NCBI GenBank assembly: GCA_903885795.1
Contig: CAISJV010000019.1
Span: 1-64,000 of the forward strand
DNA length: 64,000 nt
Reading direction: 5' to 3'
Source of the DNA: an uncultured delta proteobacterium
Lineage (GTDB): Bacteria > Desulfobacterota > Syntrophia > Syntrophales > UBA8958
The notes below the pieces were generated by a model. That model saw only the letters and a program-made list of their open reading frames with translations, made no database searches and was not told the origin of the DNA. Of this stretch, positions 8,129 through 16,134 are shown one piece after another. The number at the start of each line of letters is the position of its first letter. Positions within the stretch are counted from its first letter, which is position 1. A program made the translations under genes and the position numbers.

Positions 8129-8198
8129 CAGTCGGTAAAAAAGCACCGGTTAGTCACGAAATATGTGCCACGAACCATAAGAAAGGAGATTGGCCGTC

Positions 8199-9122
8199 AT
8201 GAGGGAAAAGAGAATTATTACCGCCGCTTTGACCGGGGCCATCCACACCCCCAGTATGTCCCCTTATCTTCCCGTCACCACGGAAGACCTTATTGAAGAG
8301 GCGGTAAAAGCTTACGAAGCCGGGGCGGCCGTCGCCCATGTCCATGTTCGGAATCCCCAGACGGGGCTCCCCTGCGCCGATCAGGATATCTTCCGTACCT
8401 TTGCCGAGGGGGTCAGAAAGCGTTGTGACATGGTTGTATGCTGCACGACAGGGGGCCGTCTCGGCGAACTGGTGGAGAACCGTGTCCGGGTCGTGACAAG
8501 CCTCTCGCCGGAATTGGCGACCCTCAACGCCGGTTCCCTCAATTTCGCCCTCTTTCACATCGCCGACAACTACCAGAACTGGACTTATGACTGGGAGAAA
8601 GGGTATCTGGAAGCGACAGAGGACTTCATCTTCCCCAACACCTTCCTGACCATGCGGCAGTTCCTGGAAAAATTCGCCGCCCAGGGAACGAAGCCGGAAT
8701 TTGAGATCTACGATCTCGGAATGATCAACAATCTGGCCTTCCTTATTGAGAAGGGACATGTCCGGAAACCCGTTTATCTCCAGTTTGTCATGGGGATTCT
8801 CGGCGGCATCCCCGCGACGATTGAAAACTTCGTTATTCTCCTGGAGAACGCCCGTAAGGCCATCGGCGATTTTCAGTTTTCCGTTTGCGCCGCCGGCAGG
8901 ACCCAGTTCAGCCTCTGTACGACCTCCCTGATGATGGGCGGGCACGCCCGGGTCGGACTGGAGGACAATCTCTATCTCGAAAAGGGTCAGTTGGCAAAAA
9001 GCAACGCCGAGCAGGTGGCCAAGATCGTCCGCATTGCCCGGGAATTCGGCATCGAACCGGCAACACCGACGGAAGCGCGGCAGATTCTGGGACTAAAGGG
9101 AATAGACAAGGTTAATTTTTGA
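8199..9122 (+). CDS. BKACE (DUF849) beta-keto acid cleavage enzyme
   Basis: A TIM-barrel enzyme of the BKACE family. Known members condense a beta-keto acid with acetyl-CoA to give acetoacetate and a new CoA ester, as in lysine fermentation (Kce). Seen here: ITAALTGAIHTPSMSPYLP at the N-terminus, the zinc-binding HVHVR (residues about 47-51), and FSVCAAGRTQF and MMGGHARVGLEDN toward the C-terminus, a typical order and length (307 aa). ATG 8199 is chosen because AAAGGAG lies 10 bases upstream; a TTG at 8190 is too close to that site. It is the first enzyme gene of the operon. The keto-acid substrate varies widely in this family and is unknown here. Confidence 0.9.
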   Translation: MREKRIITAALTGAIHTPSMSPYLPVTTEDLIEEAVKAYEAGAAVAHVHVRNPQTGLPCADQDIFRTFAEGVRKRCDMVVCCTTGGRLGELVENRVRVVTSLSPELATLNAGSLNFALFHIADNYQNWTYDWEKGYLEATEDFIFPNTFLTMRQFLEKFAAQGTKPEFEIYDLGMINNLAFLIEKGHVRKPVYLQFVMGILGGIPATIENFVILLENARKAIGDFQFSVCAAGRTQFSLCTTSLMMGGHARVGLEDNLYLEKGQLAKSNAEQVAKIVRIAREFGIEPATPTEARQILGLKGIDKVNF

Positions 9123-9217
9123 CGACACTGTAAAAGTCCGGAGATTTCATCCCCCAGGGGAGCGGAAGAAATGGATTTTGCGAGTGCGTCATTTTAGAAG
9201 GAGGAGGAACCACGAAG

Positions 9218-9997
9218 ATGGGAAAGCGATTCGTAGATTTGAGTATTGCCATTGAAGCGGCGCTCCCCTGCGATCCCCCCATGATGATTCCCAAGATCGA
9301 ATACGTCGATCATGCCCAGGGGGCAGCGCAGATGCTCGATTTCTTCCCCGGCATCCGCAGGGAACAGCTACCCGGCGGCCTCGGCTGGGCGCTGGAAGTC
9401 CTGACCCTCACGACTCACAGCGGGACTCACTTAGACGCCCCTTACCACTACCATCCCACTCAGGATAAAGGAAAGCAGGCCCTTACCATTGACGAGGTGC
9501 CCCTGGCCTGGTGCATGAACGACGGCGTCCTCCTCGATTTCCGTCATAAAGCGGACGGAGAGCGTATCATGGCGGCAGACGTAAAACATGAATTAGGCAG
9601 AATCGGATATGACCTAAAACCTCTCGATATCGTGCTGATCCAAACCGGGGCCGACGCCGCCTGGGGAACACCCCAGTATCTCGTCAAGGGACCTGGCATG
9701 ACCAGGGAAAGCACCCTCTTCCTGACGGAAAGGGGTGTAAAAGTCGTCGGCATCGACTCCTGGAGCTGGGATCGTCCCCTGCCCTTCCTCGCTCAGGAAT
9801 TCAAGGAAAAAGGGGACCCGAAGGTCATCTGGGAGGCCCACTTTGCCGGTATCGAAGCGGGCTATTGTCATATGGAAAAGATGGCCAACCTCGCCGCCAT
9901 CGGCCGCCCCCACGGTTTCACGGTATGCTGCTTTCCCGTCAAGATCAAAGGGGCTTCGGCCGGCTGGTGCCGGCCGGTGGCCATTATCGATATATAA
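9218..9997 (+). CDS. Cyclase-family metal-dependent hydrolase (kynurenine formamidase-like)
   Basis: A 259-residue member of the cyclase/KynB fold. The metal motif HSGTHLDAPYH (residues about 67-77) matches HxGTHxDxPxH, and further metal-site residues are likely in the C-terminal half (EAHFAGIEAGYCHMEKMANL). Members open amide or lactone bonds (formylkynurenine, isatin, cyclic esters) using Mn or Zn. A strong ribosome site (GAAGGAGGAGG) precedes the ATG. It sits between the BKACE gene and the transporter genes, so it probably hydrolyses an imported amide- or ester-like compound ahead of keto-acid cleavage. It lacks a signal peptide and is cytosolic. The substrate is not readable from sequence. 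Confidence 0.88.
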   Translation: MGKRFVDLSIAIEAALPCDPPMMIPKIEYVDHAQGAAQMLDFFPGIRREQLPGGLGWALEVLTLTTHSGTHLDAPYHYHPTQDKGKQALTIDEVPLAWCMNDGVLLDFRHKADGERIMAADVKHELGRIGYDLKPLDIVLIQTGADAAWGTPQYLVKGPGMTRESTLFLTERGVKVVGIDSWSWDRPLPFLAQEFKEKGDPKVIWEAHFAGIEAGYCHMEKMANLAAIGRPHGFTVCCFPVKIKGASAGWCRPVAIIDI

Positions 9998-10010
9998 GGG
10001 CAGGGTGGGG

Positions 10011-10763
10011 ATGGTGTTTACAGGAACAATCATGCTGGAAGGAAAGAAAATAACAAAGCGTTTCGGCGGTCTGACGGCCCTCTCGGAAGTCGATTTCGAG
10101 GTGCGCCGCGGCGAGATCGTCGGGCTCATCGGACCGAACGGTTCGGGAAAGACAACGCTCTTCAACGTTATCTCCGGCATTTACGCCCCTGACGGCGGAG
10201 ATTTGTTCTTCGAAGATCGAAAAATCACGAATCTCCCCCCCTACAAACGAGCCAGCCTGGGAATCGGCCGTACCTTTCAGATCGTCCGTCCCCTGACGGG
10301 CCTGAATCTCATCGAAAACGTCTCTACAGGCGTCCTTTACGGTCGCAAGAAGACGAACGGCGCCAGGGGCGCAAGGGAAAAGGCAATGGAGATCCTCGCC
10401 TTTACGGGCCTGACGGAAAAAGCCCGTCGCCTCCCCAGCGAACTGGTCCTGGAAGACCGCAAGCGTCTGGAAATCGCCCGTGCTCTGGCCCTCAATCCGG
10501 AAGTCCTCCTCCTCGACGAGGTCTTTGCAGGACTGAATCCGACGGAAATCAGCAGCGCCATTGAGTTGACCTTCCGTATCCGTGATACTTACGGAACGAC
10601 GATTTTCATGATCGAACATGTGATGAGGGCCATTATGTGCACCTGCAGCCGCATCATGGTGCTTAATTTCGGAAACAAGATCACCGAAGGACCGCCGGAA
10701 GAGGTAGCCAATCACCCGGAGGTCATCTCCGCCTATCTGGGAGCCGCTTATGCTGCGTGTTGA
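10011..10763 (+). CDS. livG: Branched-chain amino acid-type ABC transporter ATP-binding protein LivG
   Basis: ATPase of a HAAT-type importer. Walker A GPNGSGKTT, the LivG-specific GIGRTFQIVRPL after the Q-loop, Walker B VLLLDEV and the AGLNPTE D-loop are present. The usual LSYGQ/LSGGQ signature is replaced by LVLEDRKRLEIARAL, a divergent form that I believe occurs in one LivG subgroup, so it does not by itself imply loss of function. The C-terminal tail (EEVANHPEVISAYLG) is LivG-typical. The start could be ATG 10011 or ATG 10032 (AGGA 6 bases upstream); the longer is given. It overlaps livF by 14 bases. Confidence 0.9.
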   Translation: MVFTGTIMLEGKKITKRFGGLTALSEVDFEVRRGEIVGLIGPNGSGKTTLFNVISGIYAPDGGDLFFEDRKITNLPPYKRASLGIGRTFQIVRPLTGLNLIENVSTGVLYGRKKTNGARGAREKAMEILAFTGLTEKARRLPSELVLEDRKRLEIARALALNPEVLLLDEVFAGLNPTEISSAIELTFRIRDTYGTTIFMIEHVMRAIMCTCSRIMVLNFGNKITEGPPEEVANHPEVISAYLGAAYAAC

Positions 10764-11454
10764 CAATCTCACCGTCTGTTACGGCCAGATGCAGGCCCTG
10801 CGCGGCGTGTCCATGGAGGTGTCCCCGGGGGAGATGGTGGCCCTGATCGGCGGCAACGGCGCCGGTAAGACAACCCTGCTAAACACCATCTCCGGATTGA
10901 TTCCCCCGGCAGGGGGCAGCCTGGGCTGGGAGGGCCGACCTCTGAATGGTCTAACCCCGGACATGATCTGCCGGGAGGGAATCGTTCAGGTCCCCGAGGG
11001 TCGCAAGCTGTTTCCCGCCATGACGGTGGAAGAGAATCTGATCATGGGGGCTTACCTGCCTACGGTCCGGAAGCAGAGCCGGGAGTCCCTTCGTAAGGTA
11101 TATGACATTTTTCCCCGCCTGGCCGACCGGCGCCGCCAGTTGGCGGGCAGCATGTCCGGAGGGGAGCAGCAGATGGCGGCCCTGGGAAGGGCCTTGATGG
11201 CCAGGCCCCGTCTCCTCATGCTTGATGAGCCTTCCTTGGGTCTGTCTCCCAAGGCGGCAGCGGAAATATTTGCCACCATCAGAGTATTAAACAAGGAAGG
11301 GCTGTCGGTACTGCTAGTGTCCCAGGAAGTACTGGAAACCCTGGCGATCACCGCCCGCGGGTATGTCCTGGAAAATGGGGTTGTGGCCCTTAAAGGCCCA
11401 TCTTCAGAACTCCGGGAGGATCCGAAGGTAAAAACGTCCTATTTGGGACTCTAA
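10750..11454 (+). CDS. livF: Branched-chain amino acid-type ABC transporter ATP-binding protein LivF
   Basis: The second ATPase of the importer, 234 residues. Walker A GGNGAGKTT, the LivF hallmark VPEGRKLFPAMTVEENL, an intact signature MSGGEQQM and Walker B LLMLDEPSLGLSP are all visible. The H-loop position carries VSQEV where most LivF proteins have VEQN; the switch His is therefore Gln, a small departure worth noting. It starts inside the end of livG, so the two ATPases should be made in equal amounts and form the heterodimer at the membrane face of LivHM. Confidence 0.92.
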   Translation: MLRVDNLTVCYGQMQALRGVSMEVSPGEMVALIGGNGAGKTTLLNTISGLIPPAGGSLGWEGRPLNGLTPDMICREGIVQVPEGRKLFPAMTVEENLIMGAYLPTVRKQSRESLRKVYDIFPRLADRRRQLAGSMSGGEQQMAALGRALMARPRLLMLDEPSLGLSPKAAAEIFATIRVLNKEGLSVLLVSQEVLETLAITARGYVLENGVVALKGPSSELREDPKVKTSYLGL

Positions 11455-11475
11455 ATTTGGAAAGGAGGCTACATA

Positions 11476-12684
11476 ATGAAAGGAAAACGGATGAAAGGAT
11501 TCTCTTTGTTAATGACCATCGCCGTGCTTTGCGGACTCATGCTGACAGTCCCCGCCGCGGCAATTGGAGCCGGCAAGCCCATTGTCATCGGCGGCTCCCT
11601 CCCCCTGACGGGTGAGTTCGCTGAAACGGGTCAGTGGATTGAACGGGGGATGCGATTCTGGGCGGAAGGAATCAACGCCAAGGGGGGCCTTCTGGGACGT
11701 CCCGTGGAATTCAAGATCTACGACGATCAATCCAATGTGGGCAAGGCCGTAACTTTTGCCGAAAAAGCCATTACCGTGGATAAGGTCGATCTCCTCTTCG
11801 GCGGCTATCCCGGCACTGCGGCCCGGGCCGTCATGCCCGTGGCGGAGAAGCACAAGGTCGTCTATGTATCTATGGGCGGCCACATGAAGAGCTTTCAACA
11901 GGGCTATACCTATTCCTTCGGCGCCCCGCCTCTGATGGGCGAGTGGTGGTACGAAGGCTTCTTCCAGTGGCTGGCCACTATCCCCGCGAACCAGCGTCCG
12001 AAAAGAGCCGCCGTTTACACTATCAACAATCCCGTCGGCCTCGCCCTTCAGGACTCCATTGATCGTTGGACGAAAAAGCTCAATATCCAGGTGGCGATCA
12101 ATGAAAAATACAATTCCCCCCTTGCCGACGCTACATCCATGATCGTCAAGGCCAAACAAATGAACTGCGACATCATCTTCGCCAACGGTTTCTTTCCCGA
12201 CGGTGTCACGACGATGAAGGCCGCCAAAGCCCTCGACTACAATCCCAAGGCCATCGTCCAGGGGGTCGGCTCCGTGGTACCCGCCTGGATCAAGGAACTC
12301 GGGGCGGACGGGGACTTTGTCTTTTCCGGCACATCGCTTTACAACAAGCTGAATTATCCGGGCAACGACAAGCTTAACGCCTATGTGAAGACAAAGTACA
12401 ACCTCGACGGCTATCCCCTCTATTTCGGGTTTGGTTATGCGTGGATGCAGACCATCGAACAGGCCGTGACAGGAGCCAAAAGCCTGGATCAGACGAAGAT
12501 CCGCGACTGGCTGAAGACGCACAAGGTCGATACCATCGCCGGCCCCATGACCTTTGACAAAAAAGGCCTGCCGGCGCCGATCAATTTCTGCACCCAGATC
12601 ATCAACGGCAAGGTAGAGTTGATCTGGCCAAAGAACATCCGGACGAAGGAACCGGTCTATCCGAAGCCGGCCTGGAAGAAGTAA
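11476..12684 (+). CDS. Periplasmic ligand-binding protein (LivK/amidase-binding type)
   Basis: A 402-residue type I periplasmic binding protein. It has a signal peptide (basic MKGKRMKG, hydrophobic core to about residue 30, cleavage near AIGAGK). The mature start KPIVIGGSLPLTGEFAETG is typical of the branched-chain amino acid/urea/amide binding family, followed by GGLLGRPVEFKIYDDQSN and GGYPGTAARAV. The ribosome site AAAGGAGG is strong, as expected for the most abundant component. It lies between livF and livH. The ligand is unknown; operon enzymes suggest an amide- or ester-bearing acid, not leucine itself. Confidence 0.92.
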   Translation: MKGKRMKGFSLLMTIAVLCGLMLTVPAAAIGAGKPIVIGGSLPLTGEFAETGQWIERGMRFWAEGINAKGGLLGRPVEFKIYDDQSNVGKAVTFAEKAITVDKVDLLFGGYPGTAARAVMPVAEKHKVVYVSMGGHMKSFQQGYTYSFGAPPLMGEWWYEGFFQWLATIPANQRPKRAAVYTINNPVGLALQDSIDRWTKKLNIQVAINEKYNSPLADATSMIVKAKQMNCDIIFANGFFPDGVTTMKAAKALDYNPKAIVQGVGSVVPAWIKELGADGDFVFSGTSLYNKLNYPGNDKLNAYVKTKYNLDGYPLYFGFGYAWMQTIEQAVTGAKSLDQTKIRDWLKTHKVDTIAGPMTFDKKGLPAPINFCTQIINGKVELIWPKNIRTKEPVYPKPAWKK

Positions 12685-12685
12685 C

Positions 12686-13561
12686 GTGGACTCTGTTTTA
12701 ATAATTCAGTCCCTGATCAGCGGCATCATGATGGGCATGGTATATGCGCTCCTCGGCGTCGGATTTTCCCTGACCTGGGGGGTCATGCACGTCATCCACA
12801 TCTCCCATGCCGCTTTCGGACTCCTCGGGGCATACCTGGCCTATAGCCTGTTACAGTATTTTGGCGTGGACCCTGTCGTTTCGGCGGCGGTGTCCGTGCC
12901 ACTGCTGTTCCTGGTGGCCTGCGGGGTCTACCAACTCCTCATCAGACCCATCACCAAGGCCAAGGAGGTCATTGTGGCGTCGATGATCCTAACCTTCGGC
13001 CTGGCCATTATCCTGGAAAACGTCATGGTCCTTATCTGGAAGGCCGATCCCCGCGTGCTGACGCCGACTTACGCCAGCGGCGCCCTGATCGTGGGACCCT
13101 TCTATTTTCAGTATCCCCACCTTGTGGGCTTCAGTTTGTCAATCGTGGGGATAACCGCAATTTATCTGTTTCTGAAGAAAACCTACACGGGCATGGCCGT
13201 CCGGGCCGCCTGGCAGCAGCCCGAGGCCACCCAGCTCTACGGCGTCAATCTTTACCGGATCAGCATGATAACCTTCGCCCTTGCCGTCTCTACGGCCGGG
13301 GCCGGGGGCATCAGCCTGGCCCTCCTCAATTCCTTTGAGCCCCACTCCCACAATCTCTGGCTCATCTATCTATTTTTGGTCGTTATCGTAGGGGGGGTTG
13401 GGAATGTTATCGGCACGGCCATGGCAGGACTCATCATCGGGGTAATCACTGGACTCTCCATGGCCTTTCTCCCCTACCAGTGGGTAAATCTGGTCACCTT
13501 CGGGCTCCTGATGATCTTTCTCATCTTCCGGCCACACGGCCTGTTTAAGCAGGGGGTATAA
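12686..13561 (+). CDS. livH: Branched-chain amino acid-type ABC transporter permease LivH
   Basis: A 291-residue inner-membrane permease with about eight hydrophobic segments. LivH hallmarks are seen: the opening GIMMGMVYALLGVGFSLTWGVM, then MAVRAAWQQPEATQLYGVN, and a glycine-rich VVIVGGVGNVIGTAMAGL near the C-terminus, matching the EAA-type coupling region. It starts with GTG one base after the binding-protein stop, so translation is coupled. It forms the membrane channel with LivM. Confidence 0.92.
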   Translation: MDSVLIIQSLISGIMMGMVYALLGVGFSLTWGVMHVIHISHAAFGLLGAYLAYSLLQYFGVDPVVSAAVSVPLLFLVACGVYQLLIRPITKAKEVIVASMILTFGLAIILENVMVLIWKADPRVLTPTYASGALIVGPFYFQYPHLVGFSLSIVGITAIYLFLKKTYTGMAVRAAWQQPEATQLYGVNLYRISMITFALAVSTAGAGGISLALLNSFEPHSHNLWLIYLFLVVIVGGVGNVIGTAMAGLIIGVITGLSMAFLPYQWVNLVTFGLLMIFLIFRPHGLFKQGV

Positions 13562-13563
13562 AA

Positions 13564-14499
13564 ATGCAGAAATACCGCCTGGTCGCAATTGCAATCCTCA
13601 TAGTGATGCTCGCCGCCTTCCCATTCCTCGAACCCGAGGTCTATTACCTTTCCTTTATGTTTTCCCTTTTCATGTACGTGGTCCTCGCCTCCTCCTGGAA
13701 TTTCATCGGCGGCTATACCGGCTACCTTTCCTTCGGTCACGCGGCCTTCTTCGGGATCGGCGCCTTTGCCACGGCGAAAGCGGCATCGATGCTCGAATTG
13801 ACGCCCTTCCTGACCATATTGGCCTCGATACCGGCCGGAGCGTTGGCGGCATTGGTCGCCCTGATCGTCGGCTATCCGTGTCTGAAAATCCGGGGGCCCT
13901 ACTTCTCAGTCGTGACAATCTGCTTTGCCTTTGTCGTGGAGCTAACTGTGAAAAACATCGAGTTTTTAGGTGGGGCGGAAGGAATCTGGCTGAAGTTCAT
14001 GGACATCCCGGAAAAACTCTCCCGCTCCATCCTGTACGAAGTCATGCTCCTCCTCATGATCGTCACTCTCAGTGTCGCCTGGTGGCTCGACCGCTCGCGG
14101 TTCGGCGCCGGTCTGAGAGCCATCCGGTCCGATGAAGAAGTCGCCGAAACCATGGCCATCCCGACGGCGAAAATCAAGATCCAGGCCTTCGTCCTCTCCG
14201 CCTTTTTCCCCGGGATTGCCGGGGGGCTCTTCGCCTATTACCTGACCTATATCCATGCCGACGTTGTCTTTAACATCAACATCTCCATTCTCATTGTCCT
14301 CATGGCCATGTTCGGAGGTGGGGGCACCTGGCTGGGACCGATCATCGGGGCCGTTATCCTGACCGTTGTAAACGAGGGACTCTCAACCTTCGCCCAAGCG
14401 GAAATCGCCCGGATCATCTACGGCGCCCTCTTCATCGTCGTCACTATCTTCATGCCCAACGGTATCATTGATTTTTTCAGGAAAAAAGGCAGCAGTTAG
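13564..14499 (+). CDS. livM: Branched-chain amino acid-type ABC transporter permease LivM
   Basis: A 311-residue permease. The LivM signature YTGYLSFGHAAFFGIGAFATA lies near residue 55, KIRGPYFSVVTICFAFV is in the middle, and the coupling region GGGGTWLGPIIGAVIL is near residue 260. It follows livH by two bases with AGGGGG as ribosome site. It is the last gene of the operon that begins with the BKACE gene; a GC-rich hairpin lies shortly after its stop. Confidence 0.92.
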   Translation: MQKYRLVAIAILIVMLAAFPFLEPEVYYLSFMFSLFMYVVLASSWNFIGGYTGYLSFGHAAFFGIGAFATAKAASMLELTPFLTILASIPAGALAALVALIVGYPCLKIRGPYFSVVTICFAFVVELTVKNIEFLGGAEGIWLKFMDIPEKLSRSILYEVMLLLMIVTLSVAWWLDRSRFGAGLRAIRSDEEVAETMAIPTAKIKIQAFVLSAFFPGIAGGLFAYYLTYIHADVVFNINISILIVLMAMFGGGGTWLGPIIGAVILTVVNEGLSTFAQAEIARIIYGALFIVVTIFMPNGIIDFFRKKGSS

Positions 14500-14506
14500 T
14501 ATGGGC

Positions 14507-14527
14507 CGGCGAAGGTTGCCTCCGCCG
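14507..14527 (+). terminator. GC-rich hairpin after livM (weak terminator candidate)
   Basis: CGGCGAAGG, loop TTG, CCTCCGCCG: 8 of 9 pairs. It lies 8 bases after the livM stop and between convergent genes, but no T-run follows, so Rho-independent activity is doubtful. Confidence 0.35.
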
Positions 14528-14581
14528 ATGCTATCCAACGCCGAGCTGCTCAGCGTGGAATGATGGAGGGTGAATTACCTA

Positions 14582-15946
14582 TTACTCAAGACTTTCGAGA
14601 TGCGATTGAAGATTTGCCCTTCTATTGCTCAAACCGAGTTTTTTTCTGACATTTTTTCTGTGGATATCTATTGATGCAGTGGCTATCCCCAATATTTCCG
14701 CGATTTCCTTTGTTGACCTGCCTTGTCTTACTAGGGCAGCTACCTTGATTTCTTTGGGAGTAAAGTTGAACTGCCTCATATTTTTCAGCAAGGGGGTGGC
14801 AATTGCATGGAGGTGTGTTTCTATAATGTCAAGATAGGGTCGCTGTCCGACATTAAGATTCCCCTTTTTCATCTGTTCCACGTAGGGGAGAACCAGATTC
14901 CGGACATTCATAACAAACCTCTCCTCCATGTCCTTCTGGTCTCCTTCCCTTTGCTTCAAGAGAACCTTGAGCGTCGTATTGAGTTCCTGAAGGGTTACGT
15001 TCTTGCCTTCCAATTCCTCCGTTCGTTCCTTAATCATGTCCTCAAGATACTTTTGATGCCGTTCCAAATCCTCTTCCACCCGCTTACGTGCGGTGATATC
15101 CCTTGAGATCTCAAGCACTGTGACAGGTTTGTCGTCTTTGCCTCTTAACGCCACATTTGCTGTACAGTGGAAGTGAATCGTGTTCCCCTCCTTATCGACA
15201 ACATCCGTGTTGTGTTCATAAACACCTCCATCATTAAATGTTTTAAGGACAAGACAGGGATAAGGTTCACAAGGCTCTTTTCGGTTATGGTAGGATTCGT
15301 AACATTTTCTGCCAATAATGCCGTCTCCGAACATTTGTGTTGCAATCTTATTGGCCCAGACAATATTCAGTTCTTCATCCATCATAGTCATATGATCCGG
15401 AATTGACTGCAGCATGGCCTTGAGTTTGCTCTCACTCTCCCAAAGGGCCTTCTCCGCCCGCTTGCGCTCGGTAATGTCCTCAACAAAACCCTCTATGGTT
15501 AAAAGGCTGCCATCAGCATTCTGGACTGGCCATATGTGCAGGTTGCCTATGAAAGTGCTGCCATCCTTGCGGCGATAAATATTCTCGAAGTTTCTCAAGG
15601 TTGGACTTTCCAATATCATGTGCACAATTTCCGATCGTCGCTGATGGTCTTCATAGATCTCTGTGGCGACATCTTCTATGGAGGCGATGACGTCTGCAGG
15701 CGATTCGTAACCGAACATACGCGCAAAGACAGGATTGGCAGTGATTACCTTTCCTTCAGCCGAAGACTGAAAGATTCCAATTGTCGCAATCTCAAAGAGC
15801 CTTTGGTATTTCGCTTCATTCGCCTGGATTAACTGCTCGGCCGGGGTTGACTCAGATGGTTTCGATCGCCCCAGCTCCTCAACTTTCCGTCTTAGAGAGA
15901 CCAATTCCTCGATCAATTTCTGCTTTGTCTTGGTATGATCTTGCAT
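14582..15946 (-). CDS. PAS-PAS sensor protein with C-terminal LuxR-type HTH
   Basis: A 454-residue one-component regulator with no membrane segment. A coiled coil (residues about 1-40) precedes PAS 1 (about 45-165, with FARMFGYESPADV and IYRRKDGSTFIGNLHIWPV). PAS 2 (about 175-295) carries a cysteine-rich insert CYESYHNRKEPCEPYPC, a possible metal or redox site. A second coiled coil follows, and then a LuxR-type HTH (FTPKEIKVAALVRQGRSTKEIAEILGI...HRKNVRKKLGL, about 385-445). There is no kinase or receiver domain, so sensing is direct or by protein contact. It is convergent with the liv operon. A 16-bp palindrome lies upstream at 16091-16106. The target genes are unknown. Confidence 0.88.
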   Translation of the reverse strand: MQDHTKTKQKLIEELVSLRRKVEELGRSKPSESTPAEQLIQANEAKYQRLFEIATIGIFQSSAEGKVITANPVFARMFGYESPADVIASIEDVATEIYEDHQRRSEIVHMILESPTLRNFENIYRRKDGSTFIGNLHIWPVQNADGSLLTIEGFVEDITERKRAEKALWESESKLKAMLQSIPDHMTMMDEELNIVWANKIATQMFGDGIIGRKCYESYHNRKEPCEPYPCLVLKTFNDGGVYEHNTDVVDKEGNTIHFHCTANVALRGKDDKPVTVLEISRDITARKRVEEDLERHQKYLEDMIKERTEELEGKNVTLQELNTTLKVLLKQREGDQKDMEERFVMNVRNLVLPYVEQMKKGNLNVGQRPYLDIIETHLHAIATPLLKNMRQFNFTPKEIKVAALVRQGRSTKEIAEILGIATASIDIHRKNVRKKLGLSNRRANLQSHLESLE

Positions 15947-16090
15947 ATGGTGATCCCTCTTTGCTTGGACGGTCTGTGGGTTGAAAAGATAACGAGTATC
16001 AGGTTTTGCCTGATTGAAAATCCTCGGTAAATATTGAATACCATATGTGGTCTTGCATAATTGTCAAAAGTCATCAAGCAAACATTACAG

Positions 16091-16106
16091 GTTTTCCCGG
16101 GAAAAC
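16091..16106. promoter_or_regulatory. 16-bp perfect palindrome upstream of the PAS-LuxR gene
   Basis: GTTTTCCC followed by GGGAAAAC, in the 188-base gap between the SpoIID-type gene end and the PAS-LuxR start. It is a plausible dimer-binding operator (autoregulation) and could also act as a weak terminator of the SpoIID-type gene. Confidence 0.35.
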
Positions 16107-16134
16107 TGCCGATATGATAATTTTGCATTCCCTA

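Noticed and set aside
11509-12522. A 337-codon open frame antisense to the periplasmic binding protein gene
   Set aside because: Same pattern of GC-driven antisense openness. The plus-strand gene has signal peptide, ribosome site and family motifs.
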